A model generated the notes under the pieces. That model did not search any database, had not been told where the DNA came from, and worked only from the letters and a program-made list of their open reading frames with translations. Shown one piece after another: positions 39,601 to 52,130 of a stretch of 64,000 nt of DNA. The DNA comes from Trachythela sp. YZ-2020 (taxonomy: Eukaryota > Cnidaria > Anthozoa > Malacalcyonacea > Clavulariidae). How positions within the stretch are numbered: position 1 is the stretch's first letter; every line of letters starts with the position of its first letter. The stretch covers positions 1,267,501 to 1,331,500 of the forward strand of contig JADLSH010000191.1 of assembly GCA_016169945.1 (NCBI GenBank), written 5' to 3'. A program made the position numbers and the translations under genes.

Positions 39601-42600
39601 ATCAATATATAGAGTAAGGCTCTACGTTTCTATTTTCTAATTCTTACCAATTTTTTGTCCAACATTTGGCTTAACCCATTAGCTTGCAATGTGCCCTACT
39701 TTAGTATTTTACTCTGTCTAACGGCAGACAATTTTACTCATCAGTGGTAGGGTACTGCCAGTTAATGGGTTAATTCGTCTTTTCCATCACAGGTGGCTCA
39801 AATCTTGGGAGTTGTGGAAACTGCCAAAGTCTACAACTTAGGTGGCACAAGAACAAACAAAGGTCTAAAACTCAAGTAAGGATCTTTTTAGAGCTTGAAT
39901 ATTCAGTAATTGACTTGCATGCCTAAATATCTTTAGATACAGAACTGATAGATTGTATTATTTTTGGCATAGACATGGAAAACAGGAAAGAGTATTTCGA
40001 CTGGAGTTTGTTTCTAACCAAGCCTTTACAGATACTGAATTTGAACGCTGGATGGCAGAGGTACATTTTTTATTTATTTATTTATTTATTAACTTTACAA
40101 CCATACATAAAATAGATTAAACCACTACATAATATGGTTGAAGGTATGGTCAACAGGACATGAATAGCCCCATGTGAAGATCAACCTTTAAATGTATGAT
40201 TATCAGTTATGTTGTTGTACGTTTAATAGTTATAAATACATTAAATAGATATACATAATGGTTAATACATTAGGTATGGTCAATCCTCAAGCTTTAGACT
40301 ATGTTTCTAGAAGACCAAACAATTATATTTACCATTGTAGATGCATTCTGATGACATTCCTGTTCCCGTAATGGAGGAGATTGACAATAAACTTCAAGAA
40401 TTACAGAACAGCAAAAACTACAGTTACCAAGACAATGATGTGGACAAGGTACTCATCGTTTGTCTTCATAGTTCAGTTATTTCTTGTCGTTCATCTTAAT
40501 CTGGACTCCAGTATATGGACCACTGCCATTACCCTCAGAGCATAACATTGTCGTGTTTGTATCTTACAGATAGTTGCCGAGAAAACAAAGTTTAGAAAAA
40601 CACCATTTAACTATGCTATGAAGAAAAACCAACTTCTCAGATCAAAGGTAAATTAAGATGGATTATACATTATCTTGATCTTAATCTTCTATTGTTTTAA
40701 CTCTTAACCATGAGGATAAGGTGATTTCTGCTTCTTTATTTTTGAATATGTATTTGCATTAAACTTATCTATATAATATATTGTCTCAACCATTACTGCC
40801 AACTTTATTACTCAAAAGTTCAAAATATGAATATTGTTTTGCCCCTAGGCCTAGTTAATTTTGTGTATTGTTATGTTGAAGGAAGTAGCAGAGCAGCAAG
40901 GGAACCTAGATGAATCTCAAACACTTCAAACTGAACTGGAGGAACTAGAAGAAAGAGCACAAGAATTAGATAAGCAGAGAAGCAAAGGACTTAGTGCAAT
41001 CAGGTAAAATATATAATGTATGATTGCTTGAATGTTGAAGGTTTCTGTTGATACAATTTTCAAGTGAAAATTATATACATATTTTAGACCTAATCGGGAG
41101 CAGCTGCAAAACTATAGGTCCTCTGGCAGGAATCAAATATGTGGCCCTGTGCTTCTGGTGCAGCAGTCTGACCACTGAGTCTGATGCCAAGATTTAACCA
41201 CAAGCTAGGCTGATGCCAACCTACAAAGAAAAGACCACGATGATATACATTTGTATCTTACTTTAGTTACATCAATGAGAGAAATCGTAAAAAGAACATC
41301 GTTGAAGCAGAAAAAGCTATTGTGGTGAGTTTTTTATTGAAGGTAGTGATACAGTCCGGTCTTTATTTTATTTTATTAGCTTCGCCATACGTACAAGTAA
41401 ATTATACAAATATATAGAGAATAATACATGGGTGCGCGGAAATACCAGATTTATTTCGAGTGTTGAACATCTCACGAGTGAGATATCATGTTCAACACGA
41501 GAAATAAATCTGGTATTTCCAAGCATCCATGTATTTTTCTGTTTTATTATATAAAGGACAGTCTTTTCAAACAAAATAAAATATCCATTTTCATAAACTT
41601 CAAAAGCCATAATTTTCACATGTGAGATCATCATAAATAATCTCACATATGAGATTATCAGTTTTATTAGTGCTCGAAATCTCTATAAAGCACTATACTT
41701 TATACAATAAATAGTTATTAGACATCACGGTGCACGAAATAAATATTGAAAAATGACAGGGACACCGCAACAGCGGGGCCAATTACTGCGGGCCCTTAAT
41801 TATCTGTGTTTTAACTCACTTCAACTGACTTCGTTTTCATTCTCGATGATTTTCAGGAAGAGGCAAAAAGTGATCAAAAGAAAGCTGATCCATTTACAAG
41901 AAGGAAAACATTACCTCAACTTGTTGCCAAGGTTTGTCCATTTTAATATACAGGCAGTGAGCTTTAGATCCACATAAACTACTCTGTGTTCTAGCAGCTG
42001 CTCATGACAAGACATAAGTCAAGTTATTTTAACTTTGTTTTACCCCCAGATCAACAAAAGTCTTCCAGGTTTTACACCAGAACAAATACGCCGACTACAA
42101 GAAGAAGCTGCCGCAGACAACATTCAAGTCAATATACCTGGGGTACGTTCATCAAAACAATCATTCATGAATTGAACATATCCAGCTCTTGTTATTCATT
42201 TTGATCACCTTTTCATCAAATTTTCTTTATAGATGAGCCAGACACCAATGGCTGGAGATCAGGTAAGATGAGATAAACTGTATGGAATTAAATGTAATTA
42301 TACTTCACATCTGGACGATCGGTGGCACAGTGGATAGTGCATGTACCTTTCAGTCTTTCACCTCTCTGACCTTAGTTCGATTCCTGCAATATACAGTTGT
42401 TTGATTATAATATCACCTCAGTCACATGTGAGAAGAGTGCTTCCAGTTTGACTCTACAAAACACTACAGGTTTTCTCCAGGTACTCCGGTTTCCTCCTGT
42501 AGTAACACTGAATAATTAAGGAATAGCCCTTACTGGACATCTCTGGACGAGTCATTGGCGCTATAACCAATCAATAGCTAACTGCAATCTACGTTATACA

Positions 42601-42961
42601 TTTTTAGAGCCCAGGTTTAGACTCGACAGACACGCCAAGAGATCCCAACAGAAGACCTTCTATAACAACTGAAAATGAAGATCTTTTTAACGCACATGAT
42701 TTCGACATCAAAATTGAACTCGACTTCCCTTTGCCAGGTAAGCAATCGTCCCGCTCTGCCTTGGGCCTGAGATCCTTTATAGTTGTGTTAAATTTCACAA
42801 GTCTACAATGGAGTCAACAGCTTATTCTGTATTCTCATGTTTGTATTTCAGATAATCGTCCGGCATCAGCAACTCCCAAAGCGACGAACCACAATAAACA
42901 GAACGCTCCTCGAAGATCTTTAAATCTAGAAGATTATAAGAAACGGCGAGGGCTTATTTAA
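36652..42961 (+). CDS. RTF1: RTF1, Paf1 complex subunit (Plus3 domain)
   Basis: Nuclear transcription-elongation factor linking RNA polymerase II and the SPT5 tail to H2B ubiquitylation. Exons: 36652-36753, 36997-37116, 37662-37782, 38123-38618, 39361-39441, 39523-39613, 39793-39875, 39973-40060, 40341-40448, 40570-40647, 40882-41003, 41267-41324, 41857-41931, 42050-42142, 42233-42262, 42608-42737, 42852-42961; all phases close, 661 aa. The N-terminus has a Lys-rich stretch (KKKRKR) then long Asp/Glu/Ser acidic tracts, then a Lys/Glu coiled coil (residues about 190-280). The Plus3 domain runs about 295-400: [44 protein letters not shown]. The coiled-coil middle and the C-terminus ending KKRRGLI fit RTF1. 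Introns carry several MITEs and SINEs. Confidence 0.95.
37815..38054. mobile_element. 240-bp MITE (GGGGCCGGTTGTTCAAAAGC family)
   Basis: Left end GGGGCCGGTTGTTCAAAAGC and right end GCTTTTGAACAACCGGCCCC are exact reverse complements. TTAACCCAGGGTTAG / GGGTTAGCGTTAACC phrases follow inside. CAG flanks both sides. In RTF1 intron 3. Confidence 0.9.
39671..39774. mobile_element. Short TTAA-ended MITE (copy 1)
   Basis: TTAACCCATTAGCTTGCAAT ... CTGCCAGTTAATGGGTTAA, about 104 bp, ends being inverted repeats. The same sequence lies at 52728-52822 and in broken form at 52600-52700 and 35821-35935. Confidence 0.8.
41425..41535. repeat. Hairpin element in RTF1 intron
   Basis: ATACATGGGTGCGCGGAAAT...CAGATTTATTTCG...TGTTGAACA is mirrored by TGTTCAACACGAGAAATAAA...ATTTCCAAGCATCCATGTAT around CTCACGAGTGAG. 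Longer weak mirror symmetry (ACATGTGAGATCAT / ATGATCTCACATG-like) continues to about 41660. Confidence 0.8.
42316..42560 (+). mobile_element. SINE family B, most complete copy
   Basis: Head: GATCGGTGGCACAGTGGATA with A-box-like TGGCACAGTGG, then TTAGTTCGATTCCTGC as B box 45 nt on. Body: ATATACAGTTGTTTGATTA, CACATGTGAGAAGAGTGC, TTCCAGTTTGACTCTAC, AGGTTTTCTCCAGGTACTCC, TTTCCTCCTGTAGTAACACT, then CCTTACTGGAC. This copy shows that the many tail fragments in the window derive from one tRNA-headed SINE family. Confidence 0.85.
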
Positions 42962-44643
42962 TACGGGCTTTAAATATCCTTTAACGTAACCGCCATTTGG
43001 TCTGATCGCGCCCTGTTTGTTCATACACATTCATAACATCACACATAGTTGGGATATAGTTGGATATGTAAGAACATATTTTACTATCAGTGGCATGTAA
43101 GACCAGTGAAACACGTGTACGGAAGTCACGTGTTGGATTGAAACTGAAATATTTTACCACTCGAAAGGTTTAACGAGTATGAACAATTTTATTCACAAAG
43201 TGTGACGGTGTAATCGTAACTATTCGCATAGAGCTTGTTGAGTGTAAAAAGCTCACTTAGTGTAAATAGTAGTTAAGTGTTTCCTCAGTGATTTTTACCT
43301 GTGAATAATGTCCAGTCTTTACATATAAACCTGTTGACAGTTGTACATACATACCTGTACAAATTGACATCTGTAGTTTGAGGTACGTTTGTCCACTGCG
43401 CTGTTTCAGGCGAAATTTCAGGTTTTGCTACATGTTAATGACCAATATTGTCAGTTCGTGGTGTTCTCAGATGGCGTGTTATTACGTACACATTGACCTG
43501 GACCTGAAATAGGCCAGACTCGTCACGCAGTGTGTGAGCGTACTGTACCCTTAGATGTTTTCAAAAGAGTTTTGATCGGATTAAGGATGTAGTTTTAAAG
43601 TGACAACAGTGTTTAGAGGAACAATTGTTGTAAATATCTGATCTAAGCATAATATCAAGTGTATTTGATGCCATTAATGGTCTTATTAAAACCAATAACT
43701 TATCCAGAATCCAGTGATGTATTTAATAGCCGGGCAACTGGCCACTGGCATGGTTATATTACGCTCTTAGACCGACTTTAAACTTTGCTAAAATCTAGAG
43801 GATACAGGTGTAATAGTACTGTAAAAATGTGGAAATCGGAGTAATTGTCTCCATAAGAATTCGGATTAGAATAGTTACTGAAAGTAAAGTCAAAGAATGA
43901 ATAATGACGTCCAACACCCTGCATCCACATACTTCTCAACTGCCATCAGAAGTTATTGATTTAGGTCACGATGTGACATTATAGCTCAAGTGAACATTTA
44001 TTCCTAATTTAGTGGATGACATAGAAGAGCTGGAACACATTATAATACTTGAAACTAACCTATTATTATCCAAGAAATGCTTCAGCTTATATTTACAGGC
44101 ACTGGGCACTGAAGTATACACCACAGTATTAGTAAGCTCTTATGTAAACACTAGTATGCCCCGGATTCCCAGCTCGCGGATTGATACTATGTCCTCCAGA
44201 TTTCAGATTAGCCCGGCTATCCCATATCTTATCTACATCACTGAGAATCCATACTGCAGGGTAGCTGGCCAAGGGTAGCTAATATCCTCTGCAGGCTGAC
44301 TAGGCTCCTTATACGAGCGAAGATATACCGCGACTCTTATAGCCTACAGGCCTAAATACGTCGTAAATGACTCGTATAAACGGTCAGTTTATTTATTTGC
44401 ATGCCGCAATTCAAGTAAGCCCAGTTAAAAGTTAATTCAAAATAAGCCGTGATTTATTGCAAATTGATTTATCGCACCCTAATAAGCATGAGAGACTGTG
44501 TCTTCAACATTACCTGCGTATAATTAAGACGTCACTAATTACTGCGTTTCTACGACGACCGTTGTAATCTCAGTTCGCGCCCAACTTAATTTATTAGGAA
44601 GTTTTAGATATTTTTGTATAGAATAATTGATTAGCATATTAAG
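42962..44643. other. RTF1 3' UTR and intergenic region
   Basis: No gene recognised. ATTAAA at 43685-43690 may be a variant poly(A) signal for RTF1. Short open frames here (for example around 44012-44278) have no recognisable domain and no splice support. Confidence 0.45.
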
Positions 44644-47600
44644 ATGTCAAACCGTCGACCAAATAGTTGTCCTGTCGCCGATCCTTGGAAATCTGATTTT
44701 TCTGACGATCGTCCTAAAAGCGTCCTTGGTGCGCAAAACAAAGATGACAGTAAAAATGAAGATACCTTGGATGCTGAGATTACTGCCAGACCAAGGTAAC
44801 AAGCATTTTCAAAATTTCAGGAAATTGTTTTTCTGGACTGGATTGAAGTCACTAAATACATACGCTTTCATTTCCATTTTTGGCGTGATTATGTTTTTAC
44901 TTACTTAACTTTTCTTTTCTAGTGAGAATAAAGCGAAAGTCAACCCCTGGATAGAATCTAAGTCCAAGGTAAATAAATTACTTAAACCCTTCAAGAAATA
45001 GCTAATAATAGGCCCTTTTCATAAAAGCTAATTTAATGCAATGTGACTGGATGGTATGAAGAAAAGTGGGGTTTTCAAAATCATGAAAGGGACAATGGAA
45101 CATTCCGATCATTGGACCGTGACTGGATGGCATGGAGAACAGTGTGATTTTCAAAACAATGAAAGCGACCTCTCTTCTTGAGAATGGAACATTCCGATCA
45201 CTGGATCGTGACTGGATGGCATGGAGAACAGTGTGATTTTCAAAACAATGAAAGCGACCTCTCTTCTTCGCAGAATATCTTCGTCTCCACGGGAAAACTC
45301 TGCGGAGGAGAGAGGAAAGGGAGAATGGATCATTCCGATCACTGGACCGTGACTGGATGTACTTTTGTTATGCTAAGTTTTTAGTCTTATGCTGTTAAAC
45401 ATTTTATCGCATGTAACTTTTAACAGGATAAAGAAAAGACTGATCCAAGTGCCTCAGGTGGTGGTAGCAAGTTGTTCCATCATTATCCACAACGTCGAGT
45501 ATCTTCGACAACACCTTCGGAAAGCTCCGGAATGACGAGACCTCAGACAGAACCTGGTCGTACAAGAACGCAGATGTTCTCTGATAGTGCCAGACAATTA
45601 CCTCGCCAGAGTGTCCATGATGTGGCGAGCCCTTCAACTGGTACTAGGACCGAGAAAGATGAGCCGGAAGGAGGATGGGTTATGGTGGAAGAGTAAGTCA
45701 TAGAAAGCTTGGATTAACCCTTGCAGGACCTCTAGGAAGAACAGTTTAGAACTGATAGAGATATCCTAAATAGTTAAAATTAGTTTAGTTTAGTGTGGGT
45801 TTCCTCCTGTAGTAACACCGAACCAATAAGGGATGATCCTTACTGGACCTCTAGGAAGAACACTTTAGAACTGATAGGGCTATCCCAAATAGATAAAGTT
45901 AGTTTAGTTTGTTAAGTTTGAGTTTCATTTACCATCAGTATTTTTAAGGTCAACCTCAGATACCGTGATGCCTTGCGATCCTGATGACGAAACTAACGTC
46001 CTTGTTCTCAGTCCTAACAATGAGAGTGAACAAACCAAAGAAAATTTAGAGAACGAAAACTTGGAACGAACAAAGACGTTGTTGGCTAACAAATTCGGTT
46101 CAACATTCAAAGTTCTGCCAGAGGCGCGTGACAAAACTACGTCGGGGACTGGGGGAGAGTCGAGCGGGACCAGTGGAGGGGTATGTAAGGTTATTTGTTC
46201 AAATTTCGTCTTGCTATACTGGTCAATATTGAAGGTAACTGAACTACCTCTAGGCGCGCTTCGTCAAAAGCCAAATCAACTGTGTAAAGACTACATAGTC
46301 TTGTTTTTACTCTTAATTTTCAGTTAATGGGGGCGGTGACAGCTGCCAGGCCAGGAAAGTGTTCAATGGCAAATATAATAACATTCGCTACCTCCATTTC
46401 CAAGTGGAAACAACGTCGAGGTACTGCTGAGAAAGTAAAAGTCGGTTTTGCAACCCTGGTAAGTTGATCATAAAGCGCAGTGTGGGCTCTTTGCATAACG
46501 TGACTGGACGGCATGGAGAACAGTGGGATTTTCAAAACAATGAAAAGACAATGCAATATTGCGATCATTACTGGATCGTCACTGGATTGCATTACTGTTA
46601 TATATGCTAACTTCACCTACTACTGTATAAGTACAGGATATTTTTCTACGACTTTCTATACACTGTCAACACTAACCAAATTATAGACCATTTACAGAAT
46701 TGCTGGAGCGTATCATTATACACACGTAGCCTCGACTTAATTCTTTCATTTCTTTTGAATTTTATTCCGTCTTACGTAATATTTTCTGTCTGCTTTCAAA
46801 AGAATGAAGTCGAGGCTATGCGTGAACAAAGCTACGCTCCAGTAATTCTGAAAATGTCTCTGGATTGTTTTCAGGATCCTGAACACCGTGAGTTATTGGC
46901 TGCTGAATCTGATCATATGAAGACTGAGGTCAGTTTACTTGATAACTCCTCTGTGAAACTAGCCTGTCAACGCTGTGTCGAAAGTCGTGGATTTTCTCCG
47001 GGTACTCTGGTGTCCTACAGGAAATGTTGACAGGGGGGTTAGGACAGATAGAAGTAGATTTACGATTCCATCAGCATTGGATGTAGTTAGATGCAGCTAG
47101 TGGTTAAATATGTTATTTATTAACAATTTCTCTCCTTCAAGATTCCCGAGGCTATGATGAGAACAATCAAAGAAGAGGCTTATAAAATTGTCCTAAAAAC
47201 TACACAAAGTACGTTTAAAGTTATACGCTATATCCATTGAACTATATACAAACTGGAATGCTAGCTCAATACGCCAAACCCGATAATAGGATGAAGCCAA
47301 TCTTTCCCTCAAAGTTTTAAGTATTTCCCTTTTACCTAAAGTCTTGACGTTTTTATATCAAATATAACTTTTTAATAGCTTCAATTTCATATACAGCCCA
47401 GTGAATTAAGCTGGCTTCAATTTCCCCCCTGCGTTAGCGTTCCAGTCTATTATAGTCCAATGGCTATATCTCACTCATATCTATATCTCTGTCAGTAAAA
47501 TATATACAGGTGACAGTATATAGCAATATGAAGAAACGTCATTGGTTTAGTTGTCTGCACTGCAATGCAGTGAATGCACGCGTTTTCTTCTGCTCTTTCA

Positions 47601-47693
47601 GCTTACAGATCACAGATTGGCACCAACCATAGACTGACAGCAGATGCGTATGAATGTCTTAAAGATATTAGAGAAGAACTACACAGAACATGA
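44644..47693 (+). CDS. Uncharacterised 371-aa protein, eight coding exons
   Basis: Not recognised. Exons: 44644-44795, 44923-44968, 45427-45692, 45949-46180, 46324-46458, 46803-46928, 47142-47208, 47602-47693; all have consensus splice sites and phases close, which argues for a real gene. The N-terminal half is polar and low in hydrophobics, rich in Ser, Thr, Arg, Asp and Glu. It contains EPEGGWVMVEE (Trp150 to Val153), an acidic-flanked W-x-x-V like an LC3/GABARAP-interacting motif. A second acidic patch is CDPDDET near 165. From about residue 235 the sequence is predicted helical: SISKWKQRRG, EVEAMREQSYAP, then a C-terminal helix ending LKDIREELHRT. No signal peptide or TM segment. It could be an adaptor or scaffold protein; function is not assigned. 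Confidence 0.8.
45044..45360. repeat. Irregular direct repeats (GTGACTGGATGG units)
   Basis: GTGACTGGATGGYATGGAGAA with ATTTTCAAAACAATGAAAG and GGAACATTCCGATCAYTGG recurs at about 45044, 45119, 45209 and 45347, with spacings of 75, 90 and 138 bp. A further diverged copy is in a later intron of the same gene at about 46497-46590. Confidence 0.8.
45722..45915 (+). mobile_element. SINE family B tail, two tandem units
   Basis: CCTCTAGGAAGAACAGTTTA, ACTGATAGAGATATCC, TAGTTTAGTTTAG and TTTCCTCCTGTAGTAACAC repeat twice. Lies just upstream of the acceptor at 45947-45948. Confidence 0.75.
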
Positions 47694-48166
47694 CGTTCAA
47701 TAGTTTAAGTTTTAGAAAATGATTGTTTTTTGATGTACTGTAAACAGTCGTTCGGTTTTGTCGTTAAATGTTTGTCAGACTTAAATCATTGAAAATGAAG
47801 ATGCAATGAACATGTAAACTGGTATGTATTGAATTTAAAACAAGTTTTAATCACTATTTAATAGCTCCCTTAATCCCACTTTTAGCTGATATCAAGATCT
47901 CAGAATGCTGTTCAAGGACGCGCAGTTCAGATGTAAGTTGCGAGTAGCCAATCAAAAGCAATGAAATTTTAACACTATAGTTAATCATTCTGCAGCAGAT
48001 TTGTGGATCTTATCCACATATTGCATTATAGCAACTGGTGCAGGTGAAACGGCATTAATATTCAAAAATGACAGGTACCATATTAGATTTATGCTAAATC
48101 CCAATCGTATTTATCTTAAATGTATAATATTCATAAAATATATCAACAAAACATTTGCAAAGCAAA

Positions 48167-50622
48167 ATGTCCGAAATTCAACATAAATTAGCAAAACTAA
48201 AACCATTTGCGGACTTTTATCTATCGGACTCGAACCACGGCGGAGAACTGCTTCGTGGATTAAATGACCTCCGAAAGACGAAAACATTTTGTAATGTGTT
48301 TTTAAAAACACGAACAGAGCATCAAGGTTTTGCTGTTCACCGTGAAGTTTTGGTAGCTTTTAGTCCGTATTTTAAAGAACTCTGTGAAGATGACTCGACC
48401 ACTGGAAAATTCCAAGATATCGTCCTACAAGACTTAAGTCCCAGCGTACTTGTGGTAATAATTGACTATTTATACACGGGGGTGATAACAATTACATCGG
48501 AAAATGCACAAGATATATTCAACGCCTCTGCTTTGTTGCAATTGAAGATTCTTCGTACTATATCTGAAAGTTATTTGATAAAATGCATCAACCCTCAAAA
48601 CTGTTTGCAAGCGATGTCCTTAGCCCAGAAATGGATGTCTCGTCAACTTTTAGAGAAAGCGCTTCAGTGCATGGGTGCTAATTTCGCAAAGGTTGTTGAA
48701 TCGAAGGACTTTTCAAGTATGGAAGCAAAGGACCTTAAAGCGGTTATCTCTAGCGATTATTTAGATATTAATAGCGAGGATGAGGTGTATGAAGCTGTTA
48801 GAAGATGGATTGAAAATGATCGCGAACAGAGATTAAAATATATTCCATTACTTATGAGTCAGATTCGCTTCAGGTTTCTACCTCGAGAGTTTCTTACTAC
48901 AACACATAAGCAGGATTCGATCATGAGTGTGTCGCCGTTGAGTGAAGATTTTGTTCATGAAGGCCTCATGTATGATACGTTGTCTCCTGAGGAACAAGGG
49001 AGAGTGCACACGGCTAGAGTGTTGGAAAGGTTAGTGAGAAAGAAATTACTATTGTTTACTATTTTGTGTCGAAGCAAATTTTGGAATTTTTTTTTACTTA
49101 TTTAGATGGTGCAGTCAATCAACTGAAGTTCTCCTATTGGTTGGTGGTGTTAGCCCAGAACCAGAACACACCATCAACCACTGGGCATTTGATCCAGTAA
49201 CCAGTCAATGGCATATTATATCACCGCTACCATCTCCAAGACATCTGTTCGGAGTAGCACAGTGCGACAGTGGTCTTTATGTTTTTGGAGGTTTGAAAAA
49301 TATGACTGAAGATAAATTTCTCACAACTGTTGAGCTGTATGACGCGAAGTTGAACAAATGGAAATCTGTTGAGAAAACGATGCGTAAAGGTATATATGCA
49401 GACACTTCCATCATGAGAGGGGAAAGGGTCATCAGTGGTCACCAGGGGTGGGTTTCAGCAAGTGTTACGGGGTAGAAAATGGTGGTCACTTAAGTTATAG
49501 GAGCATTGACAATTAAACTACATCTCTAATTTATGTCTTTTTAGCCAGGTGTCGTTTTGATGCTGTTTCTGTTGGAGAAATAGTTTATTTTGTTGGCGGA
49601 ATGTGCAATGATCCTCATCAGAACACGTTAGAAATGTATTATCCTACTTTGGGAGTAGACCAGGCTGAAAACAGTGTAGAACGGGTTAAAGTGTCCGCCC
49701 CGAAACTGCCGAGATATGATCATTCCACGACAGTTTTGGATGGGAAGATATATTTTATTGGAGGTAAGCGAAATCAGAAATGATATATCATTCACAAAAA
49801 AGAGGTTGTTATAGTGATTATAGCTCACAATGTTTTAAAAATACTGTGATGAAGACATCATGAAGACGAGTGTATGATATAGCTTCTCAAACGAACCAGT
49901 ATTTAAAGAGAAATTCAACGCGAAAGTTGACTTAATTTATGAACGTTTATTACCGTGGTATCAAGACAACGATACGGTGGTGATTTCCTTTGTGTTTTGA
50001 TCATGAATTATTAATGAATTTGAGAAATCACAATACACATCTTAAAACTGTGCATATATCTACTTACACAGGATACACTCGAGGCCACAAGACATTGAGA
50101 GACGTTGAATGTTACGATCCTGATAAAAACACGTGGTCTGACGTCGCGCCCTTATTGGTTCCCAGGACTGGAGCATGCGCAGTTACACTTGATGATTACA
50201 TTGTTGTGATTGGTGGATCAAGTTCAAAGAAACCGCTGAGCAGTTGTGAAATTTATGACCGAAACAAAAACAAGTGGGACTACATCGCACGTAAGTGTCA
50301 AATGGCTTTAGCTCTACGACCGTGATTCCATTCCTACAATGTGTCTTGAATGCGTATCGTAAAGATATGCTTATCACATATTTTTCTTGCAGCAATGAAC
50401 GAATGTCGCGACCATTGTACAGCGGCATGTTTCAACAACAAGATCTATGTGTTTGGAGGATCTTATGGCCGTGTCGTTCAGAATTCAGTAGAGTGTTATA
50501 ACTTCAAGACTAACAAATGGAGAGTCATTAGTCATCTACCTGCCGTGAAACATGGCTTTAAATGCGTCAAATCTGTAGTACATCGTTCACTTGTGGAACC
50601 AATAGGATTTGAAGAGGTGTAA
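48167..50622 (+). CDS. BTB-BACK-Kelch protein (KLHL family, CUL3 adaptor type)
   Basis: Probable substrate receptor of a cullin-3 ubiquitin ligase. Exons 48167-49029, 49106-49389, 49545-49763, 50072-50290, 50393-50622 join in frame to 604 aa, the usual KLHL length. BTB about residues 35-140 (CNVFLKTRTEHQGFAVHREV, SPYFKELC, LIDYLYTG-like IIDYLYTG); BACK about 145-250 (CLQAMSLAQKW, EVYEAVRRWIEND). Six kelch blades follow from about 315, each with a GG doublet (VLLLVGG, LYVFGG, VYFVGG, IYFIGG, VVIGGS, IYVFGG) and a downstream Tyr/Trp. The second exon donor was taken at 49389 because it alone gives the usual Ala-Arg entering the next blade. The KLHL orthologue cannot be settled by eye. Confidence 0.92.
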
Positions 50623-50689
50623 TTAAACAGTTCGCAAGAGAGTCAATAGCTTAATCATAGTTTTTAGTTTCAATATGTTTTTCCAATGA

Positions 50690-51665
50690 ATATATCATTA
50701 ACAAATCTTAAATGTTGTATTGCAAATTACTCTGTGGCTAATGCTCTTAGGTGCATTGCCTATGGTACTGCTCGGCTTAAGAAGTTCCTACAAAGAAGAC
50801 CTTCAAGCGTGCACGGCCGAACTTGTTTATGGTACAACGTTATGCCTCCCAGGACAGTTTTTTTATCCATCCTCTCGCGACTCGACGGAACCCACATCAG
50901 ACCTGGTTTGCAAGCTAAAACAAACCATGCAAAGTCTCAAACCTACGCCTACTAAGTCGCACACACGCCCCACTTATGTAAGCAAGAATTTGGATTCGTG
51001 TACCCATGTTTTTGTTCGACAGGATCACGTACAAAAACCTTTAGACATGCCATATAAGGGTCCTTATCGCGTTGTACGCAGATCGGACAAGTACTTTGAA
51101 CTCGATCTGGATGGACGTCACGACACTGTTTCCCTGGATCGGCTGAAGCCAGCATTCATAGACAGTTCATACGACAATGAAGAGGATCCTGTTTCACCCA
51201 ATGCAGACCCAGAAAAAGTGGATCCTTAAATTGCAGACCCTGAGGATGCAGAACCTCGAGAGTTCGCTTTCATTCCTCAATCCTACCAAACAAGATCAGG
51301 TAGAAAGCAAGCCCGTAGCTGGCCCTCATTTGTTGGAGGGGCACTTTTCGCATTCACTAAATATTTTCCCATTTTTCTTGTCGACGGGTGTGAGGGGGGG
51401 GCGTAAAAAAATATTCCCGGAAACCATTCAGTAATACATCTGTTTTTAGGTCCAAAACCTTAGATTTTTACGTATAAACTATACTTTTGATCCAAAAATT
51501 GCCTTTTCCAAATCAAAACTTACATTCATTTTTTTTTGGGGGGGGCACAATTATTCTTGGGGGGGCACAAATACTCGGTTGGAGGGGCATTGCCCTCCCA
51601 GGCCCCCCCCAGCTACGGGCCTGGTAGAAAGGTGCAAATACCAAAACGTTATGCAACATGACGTT
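50690..51665 (+). pseudogene. Ty3/gypsy-like retrotransposon pol fragment (integrase C-terminus), decayed
   Basis: A frame at 50720-51229 shows VLLGLRSSYKEDL, AELVYGTTLCLPGQ and YKGPYRVVRR, then a conserved Val-Ser-Leu-Asp-Arg-Leu-Lys-Pro stretch. These are typical of the end of a gypsy-class integrase and its chromodomain-like tail. Protease, reverse transcriptase and RNase H are absent and the 5' end is ragged. A TAA interrupts the frame at about 51229, and a MITE with an 8-bp duplication separates the last part of the tail (51624-51665). No LTR pair was identified. Lies between the Kelch gene and SRBD1, same strand. Confidence 0.85.
51308..51623. mobile_element. hAT-like MITE inside the gypsy fragment
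   Basis: Ends CAAGCCCGTAGCTGGCCC and GGCC...AGCTACGGGCCTG form TIRs. GTAGAAAG is present at 51300-51307 and 51624-51631 as an exact 8-bp target-site duplication. The interior is rich in C and G homopolymers next to the ends, like the MITEs at 4985 and 60469. Confidence 0.92.
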
Positions 51666-52130
51666 GCCATACACTAGAAGGGGGTATTGTGCTCTTAGGT
51701 GCCTGTGTCACAACCATATTTGGACTGACGAGGGCTTTTGACATCATCGTTGGCGAACATGTGTTTATAACTTTTATGCATCAATTGTATTCGCGTTTAT
51801 ATTTTATTTAAATTATATGTTGGAAAGAGGAGTTGCATTTGGGTGTTCACTTTGAATGGCAAAACTCTACATTAGAATTAGAAAGTGTTTTAAATCACAC
51901 CAAACTATAAATGAATTACAAACTTACATTTCACTATTTTTCACTCCTGGTCTTCGCCATCTTGAATATTTTCGGCGTATGATCGGAACTGATCGGAACC
52001 AGTGATCGGAACCTGGTGGACGTAAAATTTGGCGGGAAATATATTCGGAGAAATATTGAATTTTAATTCGGCGAAGTTCACAAATTTTTAACAAGAAGTT
52101 CGAAACAACATGTAGTTTATCTTTTTAACC

